Shown piece after piece: positions 41,584 to 49,415 of a stretch of DNA of 64,000 nt (positions are counted from its first letter, which is position 1; each line of letters starts with the position of its first letter). The DNA is from Candidatus Ruthturnera sp. Tsphm01. Its GTDB lineage: Bacteria; Pseudomonadota; Gammaproteobacteria; PS1; Pseudothioglobaceae. Under the pieces are notes generated by a model. The model made no database searches, was not told the origin of the DNA, and saw only the letters and a list, made by a program, of their open reading frames with translations. The stretch is from assembly GCA_030142985.1 (NCBI GenBank), contig CP125320.1, positions 67,639-131,638 of the forward strand, in the 5' to 3' direction. A program made the position numbers and the translations under genes.

Positions 41584-42885
41584 ATGAAACTGGTTTTAGG
41601 TTTAGGAAAAACAGGTTTTTCAATCGCTCGTTTTTTATCAGAACAAAATATTGACTACAAAATTGCTGATAGTCGCACCAATCCACCCTTGCTATCTAAA
41701 TATGCCAGTGCGTTTTTAAAATCACCCCCTGCTCTTGGTGCTTGGACATTGGATTTATTAACAGGCATTGATGAAATTTTCATCTCTCCTGGCATTGCTC
41801 AAAATGAGTCTATTGTTATTTGGGCAAAAGAGCAAAACATTCCCATTGTCAGTGATATAGAGTTATTTTCAAGATTTGCAAAAGCGCCCATTATTGGTAT
41901 TACTGGCTCTAATGGAAAATCAACAGTGACACAATTATTAACACAAATGATTGCCAATGCAGGCATACAAGTTGCTATGGGTGGTAATATCGGCACACCC
42001 GCACTGGATTGTTTAAATGAAAAAGTAGAGTATTACATATTAGAATTATCCAGTTATCAGCTAGATTACAGCCATCATCTGAATTTAATAGCAGGTGTTG
42101 TGCTTAACATTACTCCTGATCATCTTGATCGGTACCAAAGTTTTAAACATTACACCAATTCTAAATTAAGCCTATATCAGCATTGCCAACACTTAGTGAT
42201 TAATTTAGACGAGCCACTTGTGCCCAAAAAAGCAAACGCCAAGTGCTTTAGTATTAGCATACCCAAGCAAGCAGATGATTTTGGCACAGTCACTTGCCAC
42301 GATATCTGCTATCTACTCAGAGGCGATGGTATGCTAATGAGCATTAACGAAGCACAACTGATTGGCGAGCACAATACAAGAAATATACTTGCAGCCCTTG
42401 CCTTAGGCGAGCAAATCAAACTGCCAATAACGTCCATGATACAAAGCATTAAAAACTTTAAAGGACTAGAACACCGACTTGAATGGGTAACAAAAAAACA
42501 AAATATTGATTATTACAACGATTCAAAAGCCACCAACGCAATCTCCACCATAACAGCAATCCAAGCCTTAATGCACAAACATCAAAATATCGTATTAATC
42601 TTAGGCGGTATTGCCAAACAAGAAGACTACACCCCATTATTTAAACTCATCAATAAAAGTATTACTGGTGTCGTCCTCATAGGGCAAAGCACTCAGCAAT
42701 TTGAACAAGAAATTAACACCAATACCAGCCACGCCAAAACCATGCAAGAGGCTGTTAATATTGCTGGCTCAATGATTAATAACGGCGCAATTCTATTATC
42801 TCCAGGATGTGCCAGTTTTGATATGTTTGATAATTTTGAACAGCGTGGGAAGGTGTTTAAAGAATGTGTGTTTAGTCTAATTTAG
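41584..42885 (+). CDS. murD: UDP-N-acetylmuramoylalanine--D-glutamate ligase
   Basis: Adds D-glutamate to UDP-MurNAc-L-Ala in peptidoglycan synthesis. The 433-residue Mur ligase has the ATP loop GITGSNGKSTVTQLL, LELSSYQLDY, NITPDHLDRY with the catalytic Lys region, and YNDSKATNAISTITAI. It is separated by about 7 kb from murC, murB and ddl and lies on the opposite strand, so the usual wall cluster is broken. The tracrRNA terminator begins just after its stop. Confidence 0.97.
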   Translation: MKLVLGLGKTGFSIARFLSEQNIDYKIADSRTNPPLLSKYASAFLKSPPALGAWTLDLLTGIDEIFISPGIAQNESIVIWAKEQNIPIVSDIELFSRFAKAPIIGITGSNGKSTVTQLLTQMIANAGIQVAMGGNIGTPALDCLNEKVEYYILELSSYQLDYSHHLNLIAGVVLNITPDHLDRYQSFKHYTNSKLSLYQHCQHLVINLDEPLVPKKANAKCFSISIPKQADDFGTVTCHDICYLLRGDGMLMSINEAQLIGEHNTRNILAALALGEQIKLPITSMIQSIKNFKGLEHRLEWVTKKQNIDYYNDSKATNAISTITAIQALMHKHQNIVLILGGIAKQEDYTPLFKLINKSITGVVLIGQSTQQFEQEINTNTSHAKTMQEAVNIAGSMINNGAILLSPGCASFDMFDNFEQRGKVFKECVFSLI

Positions 42886-42890
42886 ACATT

Positions 42891-42915
42891 AAAAAGCCCC
42901 CACTGGGAGGGCTTT
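42891..42915 (-). terminator. Terminator hairpin of the tracrRNA
   Basis: Minus-strand AAAGCCCTC pairs with GGGGGCTTT (one G-T) around the loop CCAGT, followed by more T for a run of five (42895-42891). On the plus strand the same hairpin follows murD by six bases but has only TTT after it, so the minus direction is the stronger reading. Confidence 0.8.
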
Positions 42916-42997
42916 GGTCGCTGTAAAAAGCGGAGCCTACGAAAAATACATTTCATTGGTATGAAAAGCAAAATCTAAGCGATAGTCGGTTACAATC
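42891..42997 (-). ncRNA. Putative tracrRNA of a type II CRISPR system
   Basis: Read on the minus strand, the predicted transcript starts one base before an anti-repeat at 42996-42958. Its first 16 bases (ATTGTAACCGACTATC) are exactly complementary to the 3' end of the CRISPR repeat found 57 bases away. The next eight bases also pair, four of them as G-U wobbles, giving 24 uninterrupted pairs. After an internal loop, TCATACC pairs again with the 5' end of the repeat. Downstream are a short CGCT/AGCG hairpin and a 9-bp terminator hairpin. The 5' anti-repeat, hairpins and terminator follow type II tracrRNA architecture. Total length is about 107 nt. No Cas9 gene is present in the window. Confidence 0.82.
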
Positions 42998-43004
42998 AGC
43001 CCGA

Positions 43005-43010
43005 ATTATA
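43005..43010 (-). promoter_or_regulatory. -10 box of the tracrRNA gene
   Basis: A perfect TATAAT on the minus strand ends seven bases before the G at 42997, immediately ahead of the anti-repeat. The -35 is weak: TTGAGT lies 21 bases upstream, and TTGACA (43049-43044) is too far at 33 bases. Confidence 0.65.
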
Positions 43011-43052
43011 ACTTGAAAAAGACATATGATTACTCAAAAAATTTGTCAAGGA

Positions 43053-43220
43053 ATTGTAACCGACTATCACCTAAACGCAAATCACAACAACTAATTGTCT
43101 ACTATTGAAACCTTTGTTATTGTAACCGACTATCACCTAAACGCAAATCACAACTGTGCCGAGGCGTTAAATGCAATTGCTGATATTGTAACCGACTATC
43201 ACCTAAACGCAAATCACAAC
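43053..43220 (-). CRISPR. CRISPR mini-array, type II-C-like repeat: 3 repeats, 2 spacers
   Basis: Three identical 36-bp repeats occur at 43053-43088, 43119-43154 and 43185-43220, separated by two unique 30-bp spacers (43089-43118 and 43155-43184). On the minus strand the repeat begins GTTGTGATTTGCG and ends GGTTACAAT, resembling the GTTGTA…TACAAT pattern of type II-C repeats such as those of Neisseria. Minus orientation is set by complementarity to the adjacent tracrRNA. The terminal TACAAT could act as a -10 box within each repeat, as reported for N. meningitidis. No leader is evident; the miaA stop is 16 bases away. No cas gene is in the window. Confidence 0.93.
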
Positions 43221-43236
43221 TATTTTTAGATTTTCT

Positions 43237-44154
43237 CTATGAGTTGATAAATGTAACCGCTTTAGCAGGGTTAAGGCTTTTTAAGACCAAGGCGTATTCC
43301 TCGCCTTTCAGCCAAGTGCTTTGGCGTTTGCATAGTTGGCGGGTGGCAATGATGGCTTTGTCTATCATTTCTGCTTTGCCTATTTCGCCATTTAAATATT
43401 GCCATGCTTGGCGGTAGCCGACGCAACGGATGGCAGGTAGATTTTCGTGGAGGTTTGGGTTTTGTTTGAGGTGTTTTACTTCGTCTAAAAAGCCGTGTTC
43501 TATCATTGATAAAAAACGTTTTTCAATGCGTTGATGTAGCTCGCTTCGGTCGGGCATGAGGATGATTTTTTTAATAGGATGGTTAATAATGGGTTTTTTG
43601 TTGCCTTGTAGTTCGCTGAGTGTTTTGCCGCTTAAGTCAAACACCTCAAGTGCGCGCGTGATTCTTTGCGTATCGTTTGGGTGGATTCTATTGGCGGCTT
43701 GAGGGTCGATTTTTTTAAGATCTTGGTGTAGTGCAATTGTGCCTTTACTTTTAAGTAATTGGTTGAATTTTTCTTTGGATTCTGGGCTTGATTCTGGTAA
43801 TTTGGACAAGCCGTGTTCTAATGCGTGAAAATAAAATGATGTACCGCCTACCAAAATGGGTACTTCGTTATTGGCAAAAGCGATTTTGATTTGCGCATTA
43901 GCATCGCAAGTAAAGTCAAAGGCTGAGTATGAATCTTCTGGGTTGCAAATATCAATTAAGTGATGTGGGTATTTTTTTAAGGTTGCTTTGTTTGGTTTGG
44001 CAGTGCCAATATTCATGCCTTTGTAAATAAGAGCGGAGTCAACGCTAATGAGTCTAGCTTTGAACTGCTGGCTTAATTTAATGGCTAAATCAGTTTTTCC
44101 TGAGGCGGTAGGACCCATTAAAAATATCACGGTTTTGTTGATTTGAATTGGCAT
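43237..44154 (-). CDS. miaA: tRNA dimethylallyltransferase
   Basis: Adds the isopentenyl group to A37 of UNN-codon tRNAs. The 305-residue protein has the P-loop FLMGPTASGKTDLAIKL, VDSALIYKGMNIGTAKP, the substrate region LVGGTSFYFHALEHGL, and GYRQAWQYLNGE near the C-terminus. No hfq or hflX follows as in enteric bacteria; instead the CRISPR array begins 16 bases beyond the stop. Confidence 0.97.
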   Translation of the reverse strand: MPIQINKTVIFLMGPTASGKTDLAIKLSQQFKARLISVDSALIYKGMNIGTAKPNKATLKKYPHHLIDICNPEDSYSAFDFTCDANAQIKIAFANNEVPILVGGTSFYFHALEHGLSKLPESSPESKEKFNQLLKSKGTIALHQDLKKIDPQAANRIHPNDTQRITRALEVFDLSGKTLSELQGNKKPIINHPIKKIILMPDRSELHQRIEKRFLSMIEHGFLDEVKHLKQNPNLHENLPAIRCVGYRQAWQYLNGEIGKAEMIDKAIIATRQLCKRQSTWLKGEEYALVLKSLNPAKAVTFINS

Positions 44155-44234
44155 AAAAATCTTGTAATTACTAGGTATTAATAGAGCGTAACCTACATTA
44201 TAATGTCAGCACAAAATTTATTAGATACAAACAC

Positions 44235-45251
44235 ATGTTTACAATTGAAAATAAAGTCAGTGGTAGAGTTTTCCAAACTGAGGGTAAAGACACTATTCTA
44301 AATGATGCATTGGCTTATGGGTTAAATTTTCCTTATGACTGTCAAAAGGGTTTTTGTGGTAAATGCAAGGCGACTATTATTGAGGGTGAGGTTGGTTACG
44401 AAGGTGAAATACCTTCTGGCATTACTCCAGAAGAAGTGGCAAAAGGCATGGCTTTATTGTGCCAATGCAGAGCTAAATCTGATGTTGCTTTGGTGGTGGC
44501 TGAGTTAGACAGCGTTGCAGATATTGAAGTGAGAACTTTGCCTTGCAAAGTGCAAAGCATTAAGCATCTTAATCATGATGTGGTACAAGTGTTTTTAAAA
44601 ATTATTGGCTCTGAGTCGTTGCAATATTTGGCAGGACAGTATATTGATTTAATCCACCCTGATTTTGAGCCACGTGCTTTTTCCATTGCTAATGCATCTA
44701 GTAATACTAGCTTGATTGAGCTCCATGTGCGTTTAATTAAGGGCGGTAAATTTACCAACTTTGTCTTTAATGAGCTACAAGAGAAATCACTGCTTAAAAT
44801 TGAAGGACCGAAAGGGGATTTTTATCTTAGAGAAGAGAATAAAAAACCTATTATTTTAGTGGCTGGTGGCACGGGTTTTGCTCCTGTGAAAGCCATGGTT
44901 GAACATGCAATTGAAACTAAATCTAGGCGAATAATCCACATTTATTGGGGTGTAAGAGATGAGCAGGATTTATATACTAATTTGCCTGAGCAATGGGCTA
45001 AAAGCCATGGAAATATTAGTTTTATTCCTGTATTGTCACAAGCGAATAGTACTTGGAAAGGAAGAACGGGCTATGTGCATGAAAGCGTGTTGGTTGATTT
45101 TGAGCGTTTAGTAGATTATGAAGTTTATGCTTGTGGTCCACCGGAAATGGTTAAAGCCGCAGCAGATACGTTTGTGAAACGAGGCATACTTAAAGAAGAC
45201 TTCTTCTCTGATGCTTTTGAATTTGCCTTTGAGGGGGTGCGTTATGAGTAA
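44235..45251 (+). CDS. NAD(P)H:ferredoxin-type reductase with [2Fe-2S] domain
   Basis: A 338-residue flavoprotein of the CDP-6-deoxyglucoseen-reductase/phenol hydroxylase P5 type. The N-terminal plant-type ferredoxin domain has CQKGFCGKC plus a distal Cys in LLCQCRAK. The FAD domain shows PRAFSIANAS, and the NAD domain shows VAGGTGFAPVKAM and VYACGPPEMV. It should move electrons from NAD(P)H to a partner oxygenase or reductase that is not identifiable here. It overlaps bolA by eight bases. Confidence 0.92.
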   Translation: MFTIENKVSGRVFQTEGKDTILNDALAYGLNFPYDCQKGFCGKCKATIIEGEVGYEGEIPSGITPEEVAKGMALLCQCRAKSDVALVVAELDSVADIEVRTLPCKVQSIKHLNHDVVQVFLKIIGSESLQYLAGQYIDLIHPDFEPRAFSIANASSNTSLIELHVRLIKGGKFTNFVFNELQEKSLLKIEGPKGDFYLREENKKPIILVAGGTGFAPVKAMVEHAIETKSRRIIHIYWGVRDEQDLYTNLPEQWAKSHGNISFIPVLSQANSTWKGRTGYVHESVLVDFERLVDYEVYACGPPEMVKAAADTFVKRGILKEDFFSDAFEFAFEGVRYE

Positions 45252-45558
45252 CATGCAACAACATTTGACCGAACAATTACAAACAGCATTAAGCCCAAGC
45301 TATCTTGAGGTTATTAATGAGTCTCATAATCATTCTGGTCCTGGTCCTGCTAGTGAATCCCATTTTAAATTAATCGTCGTGAGTGATTATTTTAAGGATT
45401 TGAAATTAATTAAAAGGCATCGTTTTATTAATCAGTTATTTAAAGAAGAGATGAGCCATATTCATGCATTAGCAATGCACACTTATACACCCGATGAGTG
45501 GCAGATGAAAAAGGGCGCACCAGATTCTCCTAAATGTGCAGGCGGTTCAAAATCTTAA
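45244..45558 (+). CDS. bolA: BolA family protein
   Basis: A 104-residue BolA protein. SYLEVINESHNHSGPGPASESHFKLIVVS contains the invariant His used to bind [2Fe-2S] clusters with monothiol glutaredoxins, followed by RHRFINQLFKEEM and IHALAMHTYTPDEW. The ATG at 45244 is internal to the reductase stop region. Adjacency to a [2Fe-2S] reductase fits a role in Fe-S or redox homeostasis. Confidence 0.95.
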   Translation: MSNMQQHLTEQLQTALSPSYLEVINESHNHSGPGPASESHFKLIVVSDYFKDLKLIKRHRFINQLFKEEMSHIHALAMHTYTPDEWQMKKGAPDSPKCAGGSKS

Positions 45559-47108
45559 AGTTTTTTAAACGGTTTTTATATCTTTTATTTTTACTGTTTG
45601 TTGCCTGTGAGAGTGCAACAGTCTCAACAATTGCTGTAAAAGTAACACCAAAACCAGTTCAAATTAGTACTAGCGACTTGGTTGTTGAAAAAGACCTTTG
45701 GCGCTATATTGTTAATCGCTACACGCTAAGCGCACCTAGTCAAAAAGAATTATTTTGGCATATTGATTGGTTTAAAAAAAATACTGATTATTTAACGCGC
45801 GTTACCAAACGTGCACAGCCTTATTTGTATTTAGTGAAAACAGAAGTAGAACGTGCTGGACTACCCATTGAAATTGCCTTATTGCCCATTGTTGAGTCGG
45901 CTTATTATCCATTTTCTTATTCACATGGCACAGCTTCAGGTTTGTGGCAGTTTATTCCTTCGACTGGAAAGTTATATGGCTTGAAAAACAACTGGTGGTA
46001 CGATGCGCGTCGTGATGTGCTAGCCTCAACTAAGGCGGCCGTTAGGTATTTGAAAAATCTTAACAAACTATTTAAGGGAGACTGGCTATTGGCAATTGCT
46101 GCTTATAATTCAGGTCCTGGACGTGTACAAAAGGCCATTGCTAAAAATAAACAACAAGGCAGGCCAACTGATTTTTGGCATCTAGATTTGCCAAAAGAAA
46201 CCAGAGGTTATGTGCCAAGATTGTTAGCAGTAGCGCAACTCATTAAGCACCCTAAGAGATACGGACAAACAATCACAGCAGTTAGTAACACCCCTCAAGT
46301 ACAAGCCATTAAACTTAATTCACAATTTGATTTAGCATTGATTTCTGAGTGGGCACAGATAGATTTAGAGCAATTATATACTTTAAATCCGGGACTTAAA
46401 CGCTGGGCAACACCAAGTAAGGGGAGTTATAATTTATTATTACCAATTGATACAATCGAAACTTTTAAAAAGAATTTAGCCAAACATCCTAAAGAAGATA
46501 GAGTGAAATGGGTGCGTCATCAAATTAGTCAAGGTGATAGTTTAAGCAAAATTGCTCATCAATTTAAGACCACAATAAGCCAGATAAAAAGTGTAAATAG
46601 TTTGCGTAGTAATGTGGTTAAAGTAGGTCAATATTTGATTGTGCCAGTTTCGCAAAAAGATGCTCAATATTATTCACTATCAGAAGAGCAAAGAGAAGCA
46701 CAAAGAATGAATGCAAAAAAAATAGGTGTTAAAGTATTTCATACTGTTGTTAGTGGTGATAGTTTGTGGCTTATCGCTAGACAGTATAATACTTATGTGG
46801 ATAGCATCGTAAAGTGGAACCATATTGCTAAAACTAAACCACTTCAGGTGGGCAAAAAATTGGTATTATGGCAACCCAATTCAACCAAACTTAAAGATTT
46901 ATCAAAACTAGTCAGTGTGGGTATAAATATTGATAGAAAGATTACCTATTACGTTAAAAGTGGTGATAACTTATCCATAATTGCACATAAATTTGGTGTG
47001 TGGGTTAGCCAGCTTAAAAAATGGAATCAATTGACAGGTAAAAAACCACTACAGCCTAAACAAAAATTAACCATCATTGTTAACGTTGTTAACTCTAATA
47101 TGAAATAA
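45534..47108 (+). CDS. mltD: Membrane-bound lytic murein transglycosylase D
   Basis: A 524-residue lipoprotein with signal LYLLFLLFVAC (lipobox Cys). A goose-type SLT domain follows, with catalytic Glu in LPIVESAYYPFSYS, GLWQFIPSTGKLYGL and AAYNSGPGRVQKAI. Three C-terminal LysM repeats bind peptidoglycan (near residues 330-375, 400-445 and 465-510, each with a GDSL- or GDNL-type opening). It cleaves glycan strands in the periplasm. The ATG at 45534 overlaps the end of bolA. Confidence 0.95.
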   Translation: MCRRFKILKFFKRFLYLLFLLFVACESATVSTIAVKVTPKPVQISTSDLVVEKDLWRYIVNRYTLSAPSQKELFWHIDWFKKNTDYLTRVTKRAQPYLYLVKTEVERAGLPIEIALLPIVESAYYPFSYSHGTASGLWQFIPSTGKLYGLKNNWWYDARRDVLASTKAAVRYLKNLNKLFKGDWLLAIAAYNSGPGRVQKAIAKNKQQGRPTDFWHLDLPKETRGYVPRLLAVAQLIKHPKRYGQTITAVSNTPQVQAIKLNSQFDLALISEWAQIDLEQLYTLNPGLKRWATPSKGSYNLLLPIDTIETFKKNLAKHPKEDRVKWVRHQISQGDSLSKIAHQFKTTISQIKSVNSLRSNVVKVGQYLIVPVSQKDAQYYSLSEEQREAQRMNAKKIGVKVFHTVVSGDSLWLIARQYNTYVDSIVKWNHIAKTKPLQVGKKLVLWQPNSTKLKDLSKLVSVGINIDRKITYYVKSGDNLSIIAHKFGVWVSQLKKWNQLTGKKPLQPKQKLTIIVNVVNSNMK

Positions 47109-47112
47109 AAAC

Positions 47113-47811
47113 ATGAACGTATTGCCGATTAATAAAATAATACTAGCAAGTATTGCCTTTGCACTTACGAATTGGAAAAAAATACTAGAAATTTCTATTC
47201 TTCCAGTGCTAATATCCATTCCTTTTTTAGCAATTTTGCCTGATATGCTCAGCATAATGGAGAGCGTTTTTAGTAAAAAAGAGGTTGCTGATATTCAGTT
47301 GCCTGACAATACGATGATATATTTATTGCTATTTTTTTATGGCTATTTAACACTTTCAATCAATGTATATCGCTTGGTTATTTTGGGTCAAAATAGTGTT
47401 TCTGGAATTGTTCCGGTGCTTAATTTTAATAAGATTATTCGCTTTGTTGGTTTAACACTACTTATTGGTTTGGCAACCACAGCACCAGTGATTATCAGTG
47501 GTATTGCTTTTTTACAGTTAATTGTGTATTTTTTAGTTATCCCAATCACCTTGAATTTTATTAACATTGCTATTGGCCAACCTTCAAAATACAAGTGGAA
47601 TTTGAGTTTTATCTCTCAAGCCAACTTGTTTTTTTTACAGATCGTTTTACCAGCATTGGTAGGTATGATTTTTTCATCTCTTGTGTCACTAATTGGGCTT
47701 CCTGACATATTAGGGTGGGTGTTTAAAGCAATTGTGTTTTATTGGACATTAATTAGTCTGGCATTGTGTTATCAATTTATTGTTAAGAAAAATATTAGAG
47801 TTCAAGACTAA
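47113..47811 (+). CDS. Multi-pass membrane protein, unknown function
   Basis: A 232-residue protein with about five or six hydrophobic helices and no visible catalytic motif. It begins five bases after mltD, so it may be co-transcribed. Its 3' end overlaps convergent ftsQ by 17 bases. Topology is similar to uncharacterised gammaproteobacterial membrane proteins, and no family is recognised with confidence. Confidence 0.75.
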   Translation: MNVLPINKIILASIAFALTNWKKILEISILPVLISIPFLAILPDMLSIMESVFSKKEVADIQLPDNTMIYLLLFFYGYLTLSINVYRLVILGQNSVSGIVPVLNFNKIIRFVGLTLLIGLATTAPVIISGIAFLQLIVYFLVIPITLNFINIAIGQPSKYKWNLSFISQANLFFLQIVLPALVGMIFSSLVSLIGLPDILGWVFKAIVFYWTLISLALCYQFIVKKNIRVQD

Positions 47812-48544
47812 ACCCTTTGGCGTAACGCATATCGAATGTAGCGCGGTTGAGTTTTGCACGTGCAATTGATTGCCTTAATTTTTTATAGACTTTAACAAAA
47901 TTTTTGAGTCGTTTTTGCTGTTTTTGATAGCCTAATACGACTTTAATGTTGGGTTTAATAAAAAGAGTGTCAATATTAGTTTTAGAGATAGATGTAATAA
48001 CCATTGGTTTGATAATGGCTTTGTAGGTTTGATAATCATCAAATAGAGTTTTTACAATGTCTTTGTCGTGTGCTGAAGTGGCAATGATGGCATTTGATTT
48101 TATAATTTTATTAGGTGTAAATAACTCGCCCTTGGTGGAGATGTAGCCTTGGCAAGTCTGTGTTTTAGCATCATTCGGGCAGTCTTTGTTTTTCCAACGC
48201 ATACTAATTCGTTGCGCGCTGATTTTGATATTGATAAAGTTCCAAAAAAGACGTTTTACTTTTGCATCTGCCACCCATGGGTGGCGCTCTAATTCGTGTT
48301 TAATCTGGTGTAAATTTAGTTGGTATGTTTCAGTAATTAAGGGGAATATGTGTTGCTCTAATACTTGCTGTGTGACTGGAAATTTTTTATCAATTTCCCA
48401 ATTAATATCAACTTTTAAGAACCCACTTAGATGGGTATTTTGCACACCCCACACAATGAGTCCTAATAGAATAATAACGGATAATAGTTTAAATATGTGT
48501 TGGTAAATAGACTTTTTATGCCTATTTTTACATCTATATTTCAT
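47795..48544 (-). CDS. ftsQ: Cell division protein FtsQ
   Basis: A 249-residue bitopic division protein. A basic cytoplasmic tail is followed by one helix (LLSVIILLGLIVWGVQ) and a POTRA domain (HIKHELERHPWVADAKVKRLF-type segment), with a beta domain ending MRYAKGFSLEL. It recruits FtsB and FtsL to the septum. The ATG at 48544 is preferred to a TTG three bases earlier. It overlaps ddl by 11 bases. The expected ftsA and ftsZ do not follow: the next gene is an unrelated convergent membrane protein. Confidence 0.93.
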   Translation of the reverse strand: MKYRCKNRHKKSIYQHIFKLLSVIILLGLIVWGVQNTHLSGFLKVDINWEIDKKFPVTQQVLEQHIFPLITETYQLNLHQIKHELERHPWVADAKVKRLFWNFINIKISAQRISMRWKNKDCPNDAKTQTCQGYISTKGELFTPNKIIKSNAIIATSAHDKDIVKTLFDDYQTYKAIIKPMVITSISKTNIDTLFIKPNIKVVLGYQKQQKRLKNFVKVYKKLRQSIARAKLNRATFDMRYAKGFSLEL

Positions 48545-49415
48545 CAATGATTGCCACGACTAGTTCATCAAAACTCACACCTATTGCCTTTGCTGCCATT
48601 GGCACTAATGAGTGTGATGTCATACCTGGGACGGTATTAATCTCTAATAAATAAGGCTTATTGTGTTGATTAATAATGAAATCTACCCGTCCCCAGCCTT
48701 TGGCATTAATAGCAAAAAATGCTTCAAGTGCAGTGGCTTGTAACGCTTGCTCTTGAGATGGGCTTAAATCACAAGGACATAAATATTGAATCTTATTCGA
48801 GTGGTATTTTGATTCATAATCGTAAAAACCTTGGTCAGTCATAATTTTCACAACTGGTAAGGCTTTATCACCCAAAATTGCCACTGTGTATTCATCACCT
48901 TCAATCCATTGTTCAACTAAGGCATGTGGGTTGTATTGCCAAGCAAATGTTAATGCGTCATTTAATTGCGTTTGGCTATCAACTTTACTAATACCAATGC
49001 TAGAGCCTTCTAAAGTAGGCTTAACTGCCCAAGGTAGTGGGAAATTAATAGGTTTAATGGGCTGATTGATACTTACAACAATAGAGGGCGCAAGGTTGAG
49101 ATGATGCTGTTTCCAGATTATTTTAGTGCGTGCTTTATCCATGCCGTTATGGCTGGCTTTTGAATCAGACCCTGTATAACGAATACCTCGGCTTTCTAGT
49201 TGTTTTTGAATATACCCATCTTCACCGCCACGACCATGCAAAACAATAAACGCCTGGTCAAATTTTTGTTGCCAAAGTTGGTCTAAATTATCACCACTCC
49301 AATCAAATTTAAAGCAATTGATGTTTTGGCTTTTCAAAGCGTTGTAAACTGCCTCGCCACTGTTTAGAGAAACGGCTCTTTCGGCAGAATTTCCACCCAT
49401 TAGCACAGCAATCAT
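48534..49415 (-). CDS. ddlB: D-alanine--D-alanine ligase
   Basis: ATP-grasp ligase forming the D-Ala-D-Ala dipeptide. The 293-residue protein starts IAVLMGGNSAERAVSLNSG and has VLHGRGGEDGYIQ, the ATP-binding KPTLEGSSIGI and the metal site YLLEINTVPGMTSHSLVP. It lies between murB and ftsQ with short overlaps on both sides, as in the ancestral dcw cluster. Confidence 0.97.
   Translation of the reverse strand: MIAVLMGGNSAERAVSLNSGEAVYNALKSQNINCFKFDWSGDNLDQLWQQKFDQAFIVLHGRGGEDGYIQKQLESRGIRYTGSDSKASHNGMDKARTKIIWKQHHLNLAPSIVVSINQPIKPINFPLPWAVKPTLEGSSIGISKVDSQTQLNDALTFAWQYNPHALVEQWIEGDEYTVAILGDKALPVVKIMTDQGFYDYESKYHSNKIQYLCPCDLSPSQEQALQATALEAFFAINAKGWGRVDFIINQHNKPYLLEINTVPGMTSHSLVPMAAKAIGVSFDELVVAIIDEI

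Noticed and set aside
42893..42915. Hairpin as the terminator of murD on the plus strand
   Set aside because: The plus direction has only three T after the stem while the minus direction has five, and the hairpin completes the tracrRNA. A secondary role for murD is not excluded.
42958..42996. Degenerate inverted CRISPR repeat rather than an anti-repeat
   Set aside because: The differences preserve RNA pairing, a TATAAT lies at the right distance, and a terminator follows; a mere decayed repeat explains none of these.
43044..43049. TTGACA on the minus strand as the -35 of the tracrRNA promoter
   Set aside because: It is 33 bases from the TATAAT, far beyond a workable spacing. It is mentioned only as a possible start for another transcript.
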